Assembly (NCBI GenBank): GCA_964511625.1
Contig: CAZEJG010000004.1
Coordinates: forward strand, 124,001-188,000
Reading direction: 5' to 3'
DNA: 64,000 nt
DNA from: Pseudohoeflea sp964511625
Lineage (GTDB): Bacteria; Pseudomonadota; Alphaproteobacteria; Rhizobiales; Rhizobiaceae
The position numbers were made by a program, and so were the translations under genes. The notes under the pieces are model-generated. The model searched no databases. It saw nothing but the letters and a program-made list of their open reading frames with translations, and was not told the DNA's origin. Of the stretch, positions 20,415 through 28,640 are shown piece by piece. Position 1 is the first letter of the stretch, and every line of letters begins with the position of its first letter.

Positions 20415-20681
20415 CTAGAAGCCGCTTTCGATGCGCTGGAAGACGATATTGGTGAAAGAGGAAATCTGCGAGCCGACGAAGGGCGCGGAGATGGCGACCG
20501 TTATGAGGATTGCCACGATCTTCGGGACGAAGGTGAGGGTGATTTCCTGGACCTGGGTCAGCGCCTGGACGAAGGCGATGGCGACGCCGACGACCATCGC
20601 CACCAGAACCGCAGGGCCCGAAGCCACGAGAACCGTCCAGATCGCGTTCTGCACGATATCGAGTGCGTCGGCTTCGTTCAT
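20415..20681 (-). CDS. fliQ: flagellar export gate protein FliQ
   Basis: An 88-residue protein with two membrane helices (AIWTVLVASGPAVLVAMVVGVAIAFVQALTQVQE and VAILITVAISAPFVG) and the typical FliQ join IQEITLTFVPK. Part of the FliPQR protein-secretion pore. It follows flgD by 27 bp and closes the flgE-to-fliQ gene run. Confidence 0.93.
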   Translation of the reverse strand: MNEADALDIVQNAIWTVLVASGPAVLVAMVVGVAIAFVQALTQVQEITLTFVPKIVAILITVAISAPFVGSQISSFTNIVFQRIESGF

Positions 20682-20708
20682 CGCTGTATCCTTCCGGGCG
20701 GCGGCCGG

Positions 20709-21113
20709 TTAGCGAATCGTGATACCGGCTCCCACGACAGCCTTGGTACCGTCTTCCAGGGTTGCGAGCAATCCGTCGGAGAAGACCTGAACTTCCTTCA
20801 CCACGCCGGAGACCGAGCCGTCGGGGCTTTCCAGTGTGCGACCGATGATCGAGCCGGCCTGGCTGAGGGTGGTCGTCTGAATCAGCATTTCCAGGTTCTT
20901 GTTGGTCTGGACGGTCTGCTCGACCTGGGAGAAGGTCGCCAGCTGTGCAATCTGCTCCGTCGAATCCATCGGCTCCGTCGGATCCTGGTTCTTCATCTGC
21001 GCGACCAGCAATGTGAGGAACGTGTCGTAGTCGACCATCGTCTTCTTGGAAGCATTGTCGGCAGCGCTGCCCGACTGGGCGGCAGTTGAGCTTGCGGTTG
21101 CGCTTACGACCAT
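20709..21113 (-). CDS. flgD: hook capping / basal-body rod modification protein FlgD
   Basis: A 134-residue secreted scaffold that caps the growing hook. The N-terminal signature DYDTFLTLLVAQMKNQDPTEPMDSTEQIAQLATFSQVEQ spans about residues 28-66. The protein is short, lacking the extended C-terminal Ig-like domain of enterobacterial FlgD, as in other rhizobia. The start overlaps flbT by 10 bp. Confidence 0.92.
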   Translation of the reverse strand: MVVSATASSTAAQSGSAADNASKKTMVDYDTFLTLLVAQMKNQDPTEPMDSTEQIAQLATFSQVEQTVQTNKNLEMLIQTTTLSQAGSIIGRTLESPDGSVSGVVKEVQVFSDGLLATLEDGTKAVVGAGITIR

Positions 21114-21553
21114 GGTGCCAACTCCCTGCGGATCTGTTCGAGCGTCGCCGCCGGCATGGCAGGCGAATTGAGGATCTGTTCCTCGATGGGATAGAGCGCG
21201 CGGATCGCCTTCAGGGCTTCGAACGCGCGGCCTTGCGTCACCATGCCGTCGATGTGCTTGAGTTCGGCGAGAACCTCGTCGTTCTTGAAGCAGGTCAGAA
21301 GCATGACCACGGACTTGCGGAACATCGCCATCGACTGCTCGGCGCCTTCCGGATTGATCAGCATCATCTGGACGATGAAGTAGAGCTGCCGGAGCGGCGT
21401 GTTGGCGTCTTCCGGCTGCAGGACATGGTTTTCCAGAAGGAAGGTCACGTCGTTGAGGAACTCGATGGCGACCTTGCGATCCACCCGCAGGACGGCGCCG
21501 TTGATGAAGATGCGCTCGCCGGCCTTGAGAGAAATACGAAGCGAGCTTTTCAT
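21104..21553 (-). CDS. flbT: flagellum biosynthesis repressor FlbT
   Basis: A 149-residue cytoplasmic post-transcriptional regulator of flagellin. In Caulobacter FlbT binds the 5' leader of flagellin mRNA and couples its stability and translation to hook completion. The sequence shows the family opening (SLKAGERIFINGAVLRVDRKVAIEFLNDVTFLLE) and the conserved ALYPIEEQILN-like segment near residue 117. It is co-transcribed with flaF (4-bp overlap) and flgD. The leader hairpins of the three flagellin genes in this window are natural candidate targets. Confidence 0.93.
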   Translation of the reverse strand: MKSSLRISLKAGERIFINGAVLRVDRKVAIEFLNDVTFLLENHVLQPEDANTPLRQLYFIVQMMLINPEGAEQSMAMFRKSVVMLLTCFKNDEVLAELKHIDGMVTQGRAFEALKAIRALYPIEEQILNSPAMPAATLEQIRRELAPWS

Positions 21554-21897
21554 TTCAGTCCCTCGCGAATGATGGTGGAAATATCGATCACACCCTGGAA
21601 ATTGTCGGATTCACCGTGGCGGATACGCTCGCATTCCTTGATGATCCAGATGCCGATCGAGATGAGGTTGGCCCTCAACTCGTCCTGCAATTCGTTTTCG
21701 GGCGAAGCGAGATCCTCCACGAAGCGAACCCAGAGGCGGCTGGTGAAGTGCACGGCATCAATGGATTCGCGTGACTGACGCCCCTTCTTCATCGCCAGCC
21801 GCAACAGGTTCAAGGAGTGCGTGATGGCCTCCCGTTCCCGTTCTCTGGCTTCGGCGACGCCGTCCTCCTGAACATCCGCATATGAGAACTGGTACAT
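21550..21897 (-). CDS. flaF: flagellar biosynthesis regulator FlaF
   Basis: A 115-residue helical cytoplasmic protein needed for flagellin synthesis or secretion; it works with and against FlbT in alphaproteobacteria. Family stretches are AEAREREREAITHSLNLLRLA near residue 15 and VHFTSRLWVRFVEDLASPENELQDELRANLISIGIWI. It lies 51 bp after flgL and overlaps flbT by 4 bp. Confidence 0.93.
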   Translation of the reverse strand: MYQFSYADVQEDGVAEAREREREAITHSLNLLRLAMKKGRQSRESIDAVHFTSRLWVRFVEDLASPENELQDELRANLISIGIWIIKECERIRHGESDNFQGVIDISTIIREGLK

Positions 21898-21948
21898 TCC
21901 CTTGCCCTTTACGTTTTCCGGTAGGCTGTCATGCCCCGGTTGTTCGCC

Positions 21949-23001
21949 TTACAAGAAATTTGTCAGGCTCAATTGCTGCAAACGTGCTGTCAGCTGGTAG
22001 GACGTCTCCACCTGGGCCAGCAGCGCCTTCATCCTGGTCGACGCTTCGTAGGCGTCCACCTCTTCCAGATCGGCGACATGAATTTCGAAAATCTGGATCT
22101 GAGCCTCGAGTGCCTTGTTCGCCTTTTCGACGCGGTTCTCCGAAATGCCCAGTTTACTCCGGATGTTGTCGATCTTGTTGACCGCTTCACCGGCATGCTG
22201 AATAGCTCGTGAATTCACCAGGGACCGCACCTCGTCGGAGATCGGCGCGGATAGAAGCTCGAGCCCAATCACGGAGGCCAGAGCGAACTTGCGAATGCCT
22301 TCTTCATTGGCATTTGCGTTGCTCTGGACCAGTTCGGTTCGCGAGATGCGGCTGGTGACGTTGGAGTCCGACGCGGTCGACCAGTCGGCGTTCCACTGGG
22401 GACCCGAGAAGAGCGGCTCAAGCGTATTGGTGAGAAAGTCGTCCATGGCGGCGACGCTGATACCGGCAGCGGCGGGGTCATCCTGAGTGAACCCGAAATA
22501 GCCGAAGAAGGCCGCATCGAAAGTCGCCTTCGCCGGGTTGCCCGCTTCCTGATAGTCGGTCAGCGGCTTGGTATCTGTGTTGACGCCGCCCATCAGAAAT
22601 TCGCCGTTCGATGACGTGTTGGCGGCGGAGGTAAAGGAACTCAATGCGTTGGTAATTGTCTGATCCGCAACGGAAAGACGGGTGGCGTCATTGGAACTGT
22701 TGACCGAGATGAAGGCTTCGAGCAGTTCCTGCGCCTGGTTGGACATTTCTTCGAGAGCCAGCTGCGATGCCGAAAGCCGCTGCGTCACCAGCGAATTGGA
22801 ATCCTTCATCGTGTCGAGCCGAAGCACCTCGCGATTGAGCGTGACGCTGCGGGACACCGATGCGCCGAGCGATTCACCGACGTCGGCGTAGCGGCCGGTA
22901 ACGACTTCCGTTTGAAGTTTCTGGATTTCGACCTGACTGCGCTGAATGGTCATGCGCATCGAGTTCTGCGCGGCCAGGGATGATATGAAACTCGTCTTCA
23001 T
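21949..23001 (-). CDS. flgL: hook-filament junction protein FlgL (HAP3)
   Basis: A 350-residue secreted protein that connects the hook-side junction to the filament. It has flagellin-like coiled ends: the N-terminal SQVEIQKLQTEVVTGRYADVGESLG and a C-terminal heptad region ending TSYQLTARLQQLSLTNFL. It follows flgK by 11 bp. No signal peptide is present, as expected for a type III export substrate. Confidence 0.93.
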   Translation of the reverse strand: MKTSFISSLAAQNSMRMTIQRSQVEIQKLQTEVVTGRYADVGESLGASVSRSVTLNREVLRLDTMKDSNSLVTQRLSASQLALEEMSNQAQELLEAFISVNSSNDATRLSVADQTITNALSSFTSAANTSSNGEFLMGGVNTDTKPLTDYQEAGNPAKATFDAAFFGYFGFTQDDPAAAGISVAAMDDFLTNTLEPLFSGPQWNADWSTASDSNVTSRISRTELVQSNANANEEGIRKFALASVIGLELLSAPISDEVRSLVNSRAIQHAGEAVNKIDNIRSKLGISENRVEKANKALEAQIQIFEIHVADLEEVDAYEASTRMKALLAQVETSYQLTARLQQLSLTNFL

Positions 23002-23012
23002 CTCATTTCCTA

Positions 23013-24473
23013 TCAGGCAGCGGCCAACAAGGCCTGCATCATCTCGTCGACTGCCGAGATGATGCGCGCGGACGCCTTGTAGGACTGTTCCAATTCGAGA
23101 AGGATCGACATTTCCTCATCGATGGAAACGCCAGTGAGGTTCGAATAGGCCTCTATCGTGCGGAAACGGAAGGCCTCCTTGGTTTCGTACGAGGCTGTCG
23201 CGTCGCTGCGGTTCTGCTCGAGCCAGCCGAGAGAATCCGCCGCAAACGACGACAACGTGCCGGTCGTGCCGAGGCCTGCCGCACTGTCGAAGGTCATGTC
23301 GGCGTCAAACGCCTGAACGAGGCCGTCCAGCACCTGCGAGAAGCTCGCAGCGCCGGAGGGGTTGACGACATAGGCGGCGCCATTGATGCCACCGTCACGC
23401 AAGAGGTTCGGGTTGCCGCCAGAAGCCGTCACGACCGCCGGATTGATCACGATGGAGGCTGCGAGACCCGGCTGGAGCGTGCCGCCCGCCGGAACCGTGC
23501 CACCGGCCCAGGTGAACAGGCCCGGCATGTCCGGCAATGTCGGCACGGCCGACTGGTCGCTTTCGGCAAAGGCGGTAATGAGGCCTCGCGCCATCTCGTC
23601 GAGTTGGCGCTGGAGCTCTGGCGCGTAGTCGTCCCGGATCTGCAGAAGTGCCTGCAACGATCCCTTGCCGGACGTCGCCGCGCCCTGGCCCGGGGGCAAT
23701 GGCTGTCCGTCGATGAAAACCTGGTTTCCGGTGACGGTCGCGTCGTAACCGGCCGAAGGCGCGAAGGTGACCGCCCGCGGGCTCGTCTCGAAAAGGGTCA
23801 GTCCGCCGGCCGTATAAAGAGCCAGATCGTTGGAATCACGTGCATTGGTGGTGACCGGCACGATCTCGACGATCTGCTTGAGGATCCGCTCGCGTTCGTC
23901 GAGTTCCTGATTGACGTCGCGGCCCGCCCGGGTGCCGCCGACGACCGCGTCGTTGGCCTTCTTGAAATCCGCGAGCAGACTGTTGAGCTTCTCGACATCG
24001 AGCTCGATCTGCTTGTCGGCATCGAGGCGCGTCGCCTGAACCTCCTTCGAGGCCGTTCGCAGACCGTCCGCAAGGAGAGCGGCATCGGCGATGGCGGATT
24101 CGGCAAGCGTCGATTCGGATGGCTTGACGGCATAGGCCGACAGCGTGTCCCGGAAGGACGCCATCAGGGCGGCTGGAGACGTCTCGTAGTCGTTGCCGCC
24201 GAAGATCGACTGCAGACGCTCGAGGCCGGTCAGGAGCGTCTGCTGACCGCTCGAGGCCGCAGTTCCCTGAAGTCCCTGAACCAGCAGCGCCTGGTTCTGC
24301 GAGCGCGACGTGGTGATGACGGTGGCGCCGAACGTCGTTGTCGACAGGATTGCGCTGCGGCGGTTGTAGTCCGGATTCGACGCGTTGGAAATGTTGCGCG
24401 AGATCACGGAGGTCTGCGTCGAATTGTTCGACAGGGCAGACTGGGCCGTTCTGATCGCGGTTGAAAGTGACAT
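23013..24473 (-). CDS. flgK: hook-associated protein FlgK (HAP1)
   Basis: A 486-residue secreted junction protein between hook and FlgL. The N-terminal NNSTQTSVISRNISNASNPDYNRRSA is the conserved FlgK/rod-hook opening. The C-terminal SIDEEMSILLELEQSYKASARIISAVDEMMQALL is the matching coiled end. Length is normal for rhizobia. It lies 36 bp after flgE. Confidence 0.95.
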   Translation of the reverse strand: MSLSTAIRTAQSALSNNSTQTSVISRNISNASNPDYNRRSAILSTTTFGATVITTSRSQNQALLVQGLQGTAASSGQQTLLTGLERLQSIFGGNDYETSPAALMASFRDTLSAYAVKPSESTLAESAIADAALLADGLRTASKEVQATRLDADKQIELDVEKLNSLLADFKKANDAVVGGTRAGRDVNQELDERERILKQIVEIVPVTTNARDSNDLALYTAGGLTLFETSPRAVTFAPSAGYDATVTGNQVFIDGQPLPPGQGAATSGKGSLQALLQIRDDYAPELQRQLDEMARGLITAFAESDQSAVPTLPDMPGLFTWAGGTVPAGGTLQPGLAASIVINPAVVTASGGNPNLLRDGGINGAAYVVNPSGAASFSQVLDGLVQAFDADMTFDSAAGLGTTGTLSSFAADSLGWLEQNRSDATASYETKEAFRFRTIEAYSNLTGVSIDEEMSILLELEQSYKASARIISAVDEMMQALLAAA

Positions 24474-24509
24474 TGCCGTTACGCCCTAGAGACCCGCCTC
24501 AGGGTCCGG

Positions 24510-25700
24510 TTATCGTTTCAGATTGACGAGGACGTCCATCAGGTCGGAACCTGTCTGGAACACCTTGGAATTGGCGGTGTAGTTCCGCTGCGATTCGATC
24601 ATGCTGGTGAGTTCCTCGGCGATATCGACGTTGGAATCCTCGAGCGTGTTCGAAATGATCGAGCCCAGGCCGCCGTTCTCCGGATAACCGACGACCACCA
24701 CGCCCGAATCCCGGCTCTGGGAGTAGACGTTGCCGGCCAGCGGCGAGAGCATGTCGGGGCTCTGCACGGTGGCGAGCGCCAGACGGTATTTCGGCACCAG
24801 TTCGCCGTCGGCATATTTGAGCGACACCACGCCGTCGGGGCTGATCGAATAGTCCACAACGCCCGTGGCGCCCTTGCCGTCGATGTCGCCGTCGGCCGAG
24901 AATTCGCCGCCGAGCTGGGTGGTGTTGGAAATGTCGATGGTGATCGGATCGAGGTTGGTGCCGGCGATCGACAGTGCAGAGGTCGTAATGGAAGCCGGAC
25001 CCACAAGCTGGCCGTTCGCGTCGAAAGTGACGGTGGTCGGGCCGGAGATGGTCGTTCCGTCGTAGTCGACGGTCAGCGACCATTCGTTGGCATTCGTCTT
25101 CTCGTAGGTGAAGTTGAGCAGCCGCTCGTTGCCCTGGCTGTCATAGGCGACCAGCGAGGTGGGCTTGGAGAAGCCAATCGCCTCGTTGCCGGGCAGGTTA
25201 CCGCCCAGTTCGCCGGCAGCGGATGCCTTGGCGGTCAGGGAATCGGCCGACAGCACCACAGGCTCGAGGCCGGCAAATCCGTTGATGACGATGGTCGGAT
25301 CCGCCGTCGAGGAGTACGGGTAACCCATCAGCGTGAAGCCGGCGCTGTTGAGAAGCGTGCCGTCGGACTGGACGGTGAACGCGCCGGCGCGGGTGAGATA
25401 TTCGACACCGTCCGTCCCCTGGACGATGAAGAAGCCCTCCCCCTTGATCGCGAGATCGGTGACGGACGTTGTGTTGGTGTAGGTACCGGCTTCGGAGATG
25501 GAATAGCGCGTCTTCGGGATGACGCCGCCGGAATTGTATGCTCCGCCTCCGGTCGGAAGGATCAGCGAGGAGAACTGCGTCGACGCCTTCTTGTAACCGG
25601 TGGTGTTGGAGTTGGCTATGTTGTCAGCAACCGCTCCGAGACGGCTCGCCTGAGCATTCATACCGGACGCACCGGTGCGCATCATACCTGACAGGCTCAT
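24510..25700 (-). CDS. flgE: flagellar hook protein FlgE
   Basis: A 396-residue hook subunit exported through the type III gate. The N-terminal motif SGMNAQASRLGAVADNIANSNTTGYKKA and the C-terminal EELTSMIESQRNYTANSKVFQTGSDLMDVLVNLKR are the paired rod/hook signatures. It leads a run flgE-flgK-flgL-flaF-flbT-flgD-fliQ and is separated from rem by 116 bp, where its promoter should lie. Confidence 0.96.
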   Translation of the reverse strand: MSLSGMMRTGASGMNAQASRLGAVADNIANSNTTGYKKASTQFSSLILPTGGGAYNSGGVIPKTRYSISEAGTYTNTTSVTDLAIKGEGFFIVQGTDGVEYLTRAGAFTVQSDGTLLNSAGFTLMGYPYSSTADPTIVINGFAGLEPVVLSADSLTAKASAAGELGGNLPGNEAIGFSKPTSLVAYDSQGNERLLNFTYEKTNANEWSLTVDYDGTTISGPTTVTFDANGQLVGPASITTSALSIAGTNLDPITIDISNTTQLGGEFSADGDIDGKGATGVVDYSISPDGVVSLKYADGELVPKYRLALATVQSPDMLSPLAGNVYSQSRDSGVVVVGYPENGGLGSIISNTLEDSNVDIAEELTSMIESQRNYTANSKVFQTGSDLMDVLVNLKR

Positions 25701-25816
25701 CGCAGTTCCCCTTGTTTCATACCGGGTGGAAGTCTAGCGGCCGGGCCTTGCGTGAACCTGATTGATGCGGTTCCCCATGAAAGGCCCGGATATCATTTCC
25801 GGGCTGCCGGGACCTG

Positions 25817-26488
25817 TCAGTCCCAGTCGATCAGGTAGCCGAGGAAGCGCTTGGAATCGATCGGATCGAAGCCAAGGCGCTTGCGCAGTTTTTTGCGCAG
25901 TTTGGAGATATGGCTTTCGACCACGTTCTCTTCGACATCCTCGTCGAAGATGCCGTAGATCGCATTGAAGATCTGTTGCTTGGTCACCCGCCGGCCACGA
26001 TTGGCGACGAGGTATTCCAGAATACGGCGCTCGCGGCGCGGCAGAGCGAAGGTGCGACCTTCGATTTCCGGATCGCGTCCGTCCGAATAGACCCGGATGG
26101 GACCGATGTCGGTGTGGTTGGCGAGTGCCTTGAGCCGGCGACGGATCGCGGCGGCACGTGCCAGGATTTCACGCGGATGGACCGGCTTGCGGACCACGTC
26201 GTCGACACCGCTGTCGAAGAAGGCGAGCGTGGATTCGAGTGACGGCGTATCCGACACCGCGATCACCGGAGCCTGGGAACGATCCCGGATGGCTCGCGGC
26301 AGATCGAGCGACTGTTGCCCGTCGCCGATGAGGAAGGCTTCGACAGCATCGAGATCCGCGTCGGCCGCGGTGCTGACCCATTCGCCAAATTCGATCGAAT
26401 CGAACGCGGCGGAGGGAACCCCCTCGCGTCCGAAGAGTGAAGTGTAGCCGCTTTTAACAAGTTCCCGGTCATCAACCACGACGATCAT
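25817..26488 (-). CDS. rem: motility transcription activator Rem
   Basis: A 223-residue OmpR-type regulator; in Sinorhizobium Rem is the class IB activator, switched on by VisNR, that turns on flagellar structural genes. The N-terminal receiver-like domain keeps the acidic pair D6-D7 and the VRKPV lysine, but where the phospho-accepting Asp is expected the strand reads DAVEAFLIG, with no Asp at that site. The C-terminal winged helix includes RRERRILEYLVANRGRRVTKQQIF and ENVVESHISKLRKKL. Two perfect TTAA-N7-TTAAC boxes lie 92-193 bp upstream of the start. Confidence 0.93.
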   Translation of the reverse strand: MIVVVDDRELVKSGYTSLFGREGVPSAAFDSIEFGEWVSTAADADLDAVEAFLIGDGQQSLDLPRAIRDRSQAPVIAVSDTPSLESTLAFFDSGVDDVVRKPVHPREILARAAAIRRRLKALANHTDIGPIRVYSDGRDPEIEGRTFALPRRERRILEYLVANRGRRVTKQQIFNAIYGIFDEDVEENVVESHISKLRKKLRKRLGFDPIDSKRFLGYLIDWD

Positions 26489-26579
26489 TCGCCCGCCTCC
26501 GAATCAGTGTGGTACCCCTATGAACAAGAGGTACGGAGCACATCATTTGCCCTCAACAACAGGAACTACTCCGAAATAA

Positions 26580-26595
26580 TTAACAGTTGATTAAC
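26580..26595. promoter_or_regulatory. CtrA box, rem-proximal
   Basis: TTAACAGTTGATTAAC: two TTAAC half-sites with a 7-bp spacer, an exact match to the CtrA consensus TTAA-N7-TTAAC. It lies about 92 bp upstream of the rem start codon. Occupancy is inferred. Confidence 0.6.
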
Positions 26596-26665
26596 CATAA
26601 ATCTAAATGATTTGGCCATATGTTGTGGGAACCCGCCCAGGGGCCACGAAAAATTTGGGAAAAAG

Positions 26666-26681
26666 TTAACAAAAGGTTAAC
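26666..26681. promoter_or_regulatory. CtrA box, rem-distal
   Basis: TTAACAAAAGGTTAAC, a second exact TTAA-N7-TTAAC match 86 bp (about eight helical turns) from the first and on the same strand. It lies about 178 bp upstream of rem. Confidence 0.6.
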
Positions 26682-26770
26682 AGGGCGGTTGCGGCGATTA
26701 ACGAAATCGGACTCACGCAACGGCTGGCCACCACTTTCTCGTGACTCCTGAAATTCTATTTTTGGTTGTA

Positions 26771-27337
26771 TCAGCGGCAGAAATTTCGGGCGGCCGGCGT
26801 CCATGCGCCGTGTCCCGCGTCGACCAGATTCCTGATGACGCGACAGACATAGCGTTTCTGCGCGGGGTCGTTGTTGGGGCCGGCATGGTAGCGTGCCACA
26901 GCCATGGTCCAGGTCTGGTGTCTGGCATGCAGCCTGGCCAGGAAGCGTGCGGCGTAATCGACATTCTTTTCCGGATCGAGCATCTGCTCGACCGAGGCAA
27001 ATGCCTCACCATGGTAGCGGTAATTGATCTGCATGCAGCCCAGATCGATGAGGCTTCGCCCCTCGCGGCGGGCCGCATCGAATGTCTGTAGTGCTTCCGT
27101 CCTGGAATCGGCGAAGACCGTCCGGCCCTCGATATTCAGTGCGTAGGGGTAAAGAGCGCCCTTGCGTCCGGTCTCGGTCAGGCCGACCGAGTGGAGGATG
27201 CCGGCCGGCACACCCCATTTGCGGGCCGCCTTGAGGATCTGGGCTTCACAGACGCCGGAGGTCGTTACCGCGCCCGCCTCAGAGATACACCCCGTCAGAA
27301 CGGCCAGAAGAACCGGCAGTGCCAGAAACAGCCTCAT
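26771..27337 (-). CDS. lytic transglycosylase (flagellar, putative lipoprotein)
   Basis: A 188-residue periplasmic SLT-type enzyme that would cut peptidoglycan to let the rod pass. A hydrophobic leader ends in LTGC (C17), a lipobox-like site. The catalytic Glu is probably E55 in GLTETG, followed by the LGCMQINYRYHG segment typical of the family and VARYHAGPNN near residue 154. The ATG at 27337 lies inside the fliK gene, giving a 59-bp overlap in another frame; a longer in-frame extension exists but would add a non-signal leader. It probably substitutes for the hydrolase domain missing from the FlgJ-like protein. Confidence 0.8.
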   Translation of the reverse strand: MRLFLALPVLLAVLTGCISEAGAVTTSGVCEAQILKAARKWGVPAGILHSVGLTETGRKGALYPYALNIEGRTVFADSRTEALQTFDAARREGRSLIDLGCMQINYRYHGEAFASVEQMLDPEKNVDYAARFLARLHARHQTWTMAVARYHAGPNNDPAQKRYVCRVIRNLVDAGHGAWTPAARNFCR

Positions 27338-28640
27338 GGCCGAGCTCCCCAAGGTTCTGGCCGCCACCGGCAGCCTGCTCGCGGCGCGAGCCGCCATTGC
27401 CATTAGCGTTGCCACCACCAGCATTCTGCGCGAGTCCGTCGCGAAACTGGAACTGCTGCGAGGAGTTCTGCCCCTGCTGCTGGTTCATGTTTCCGCGGTC
27501 GGCCCCGCCCGTGTGCTGAACAGTGATCTGATCGACACCGAAACCATGCGCGCGCAACGCCTTGGCGATCGAACTCGAATCGTCGCTGAGCTGGCGGTAG
27601 GCGTCCGCGTTCTGAACCTTGAGTTCGACCTGCAGTTCGCCGCCGCTGAGCCGCATGGTGGCCGTCACCTGGCCGAGCGATTCCGGATTGAGCTGGATCC
27701 GCAGCGTCTGAAGTGTCTGTCCGGGTCCGCGCGCCATGAAGGCGGCATTTGCCCGCTCGGTGGCAGCGGTAGCTCTCGCCTCCGCATGCTCAGCGACCTG
27801 ACCTGTCGTCATGCCGGAGGCTTCGCGGAACAGCGCCTTGGCGACGTTCTCTCCATTCTGGCTCATCGAGGGCGCTGCCACGGAGCGGCGGTCGAGAACC
27901 TCGACGCCCTCGATGGCGGCATCACCTTCTCCACGGCTGGAGGCCGAAACCGAACCCGCCGAAGCGTCGAGCGCCGCGAGGTCAGGCTTGCCGCGCGCCT
28001 GTTGCTCGCTCGCCGCTTGGTCGCCGGTGTCGGCGGAGGCCTTGCCCTGATCCTGAAGATTGCCCTCGACAGCGGCGCTGCGCGCTGCGCCCGCACCATT
28101 GGCCGCATGGGGCTGTTCGCCCTTCGTGGTCCGATCCGCCTGCGCGACGGCGGCTGTAGGCTGGGCTGCGACTGCGGCAGCGGCGAGTTCGGCGTCCGCC
28201 TCCCCTTCGCCCTCGGCGACGGGCGCGACAGGCGTCTGCGCGACCACGGGCGCCTCCTCGAGAAGGATCGCGTCCTCCTCCTCCACCGGTTCGTCGTCTA
28301 CGACAATTTCGTCTTCCGATTTCGCGTCCGGATCGACCTCGTCATCGGTCTTGGCGAGACGCTGACCGAGGAGCTCCAGAATGTCGACCGGCTTTTCGGT
28401 ACCGGTATCTTCTTCAGGAACCTCCTCCGCATCCGTGGGCTCGGCGACCGTTTCGTCGGACGCGGCGACCTTTGAATCGGACTGGCGATTGCCGGTTTCG
28501 GGCTTGCTTGACCGACCGGACAAGGCCGAGGCGAAACTTCCCTGCTGGTCAGCAGGAACGTCGCGACCGGCGGCACTCGCGGATGGGCCAGGCGCCTTGG
28601 TCGGTACCTGGCGGGAAAACAGGGCATCAAGGGCATTCAC
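27279..28640 (-). CDS. fliK: flagellar hook-length control protein FliK (MotD)
   Basis: A 453-residue secreted molecular ruler. In Sinorhizobium this gene was first named motD and later shown to act as FliK. The N-terminal two thirds is low-complexity, Ala/Glu/Asp-rich and disordered; the C-terminal hook-control domain (about residues 315-400) has LRIQLNPESLGQVTATMRLSGGELQVELKVQ. The start overlaps the motC stop by 4 bp. Its 3' end contains the start of the transglycosylase gene. Confidence 0.88.
   Translation of the reverse strand: MNALDALFSRQVPTKAPGPSASAAGRDVPADQQGSFASALSGRSSKPETGNRQSDSKVAASDETVAEPTDAEEVPEEDTGTEKPVDILELLGQRLAKTDDEVDPDAKSEDEIVVDDEPVEEEDAILLEEAPVVAQTPVAPVAEGEGEADAELAAAAVAAQPTAAVAQADRTTKGEQPHAANGAGAARSAAVEGNLQDQGKASADTGDQAASEQQARGKPDLAALDASAGSVSASSRGEGDAAIEGVEVLDRRSVAAPSMSQNGENVAKALFREASGMTTGQVAEHAEARATAATERANAAFMARGPGQTLQTLRIQLNPESLGQVTATMRLSGGELQVELKVQNADAYRQLSDDSSSIAKALRAHGFGVDQITVQHTGGADRGNMNQQQGQNSSQQFQFRDGLAQNAGGGNANGNGGSRREQAAGGGQNLGELGHEAVSGTAGSSGRSDGVYL

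Larger units (their letters stand above)
26489..26770. promoter_or_regulatory. rem upstream regulatory region
   Basis: A 282-bp AT-richer space between the transglycosylase stop and rem with no convincing ORF. It contains two perfect CtrA-type boxes (26580-26595 and 26666-26681) and another TTAAC half-site near 26698. It is the probable control region of rem. Confidence 0.6.

Noticed and set aside
26747..26765. CCTGAAATTCT sequence shared with the che upstream region (63147-63157)
   Set aside because: An 11-base match is expected many times by chance in 64 kb. No further context is shared.
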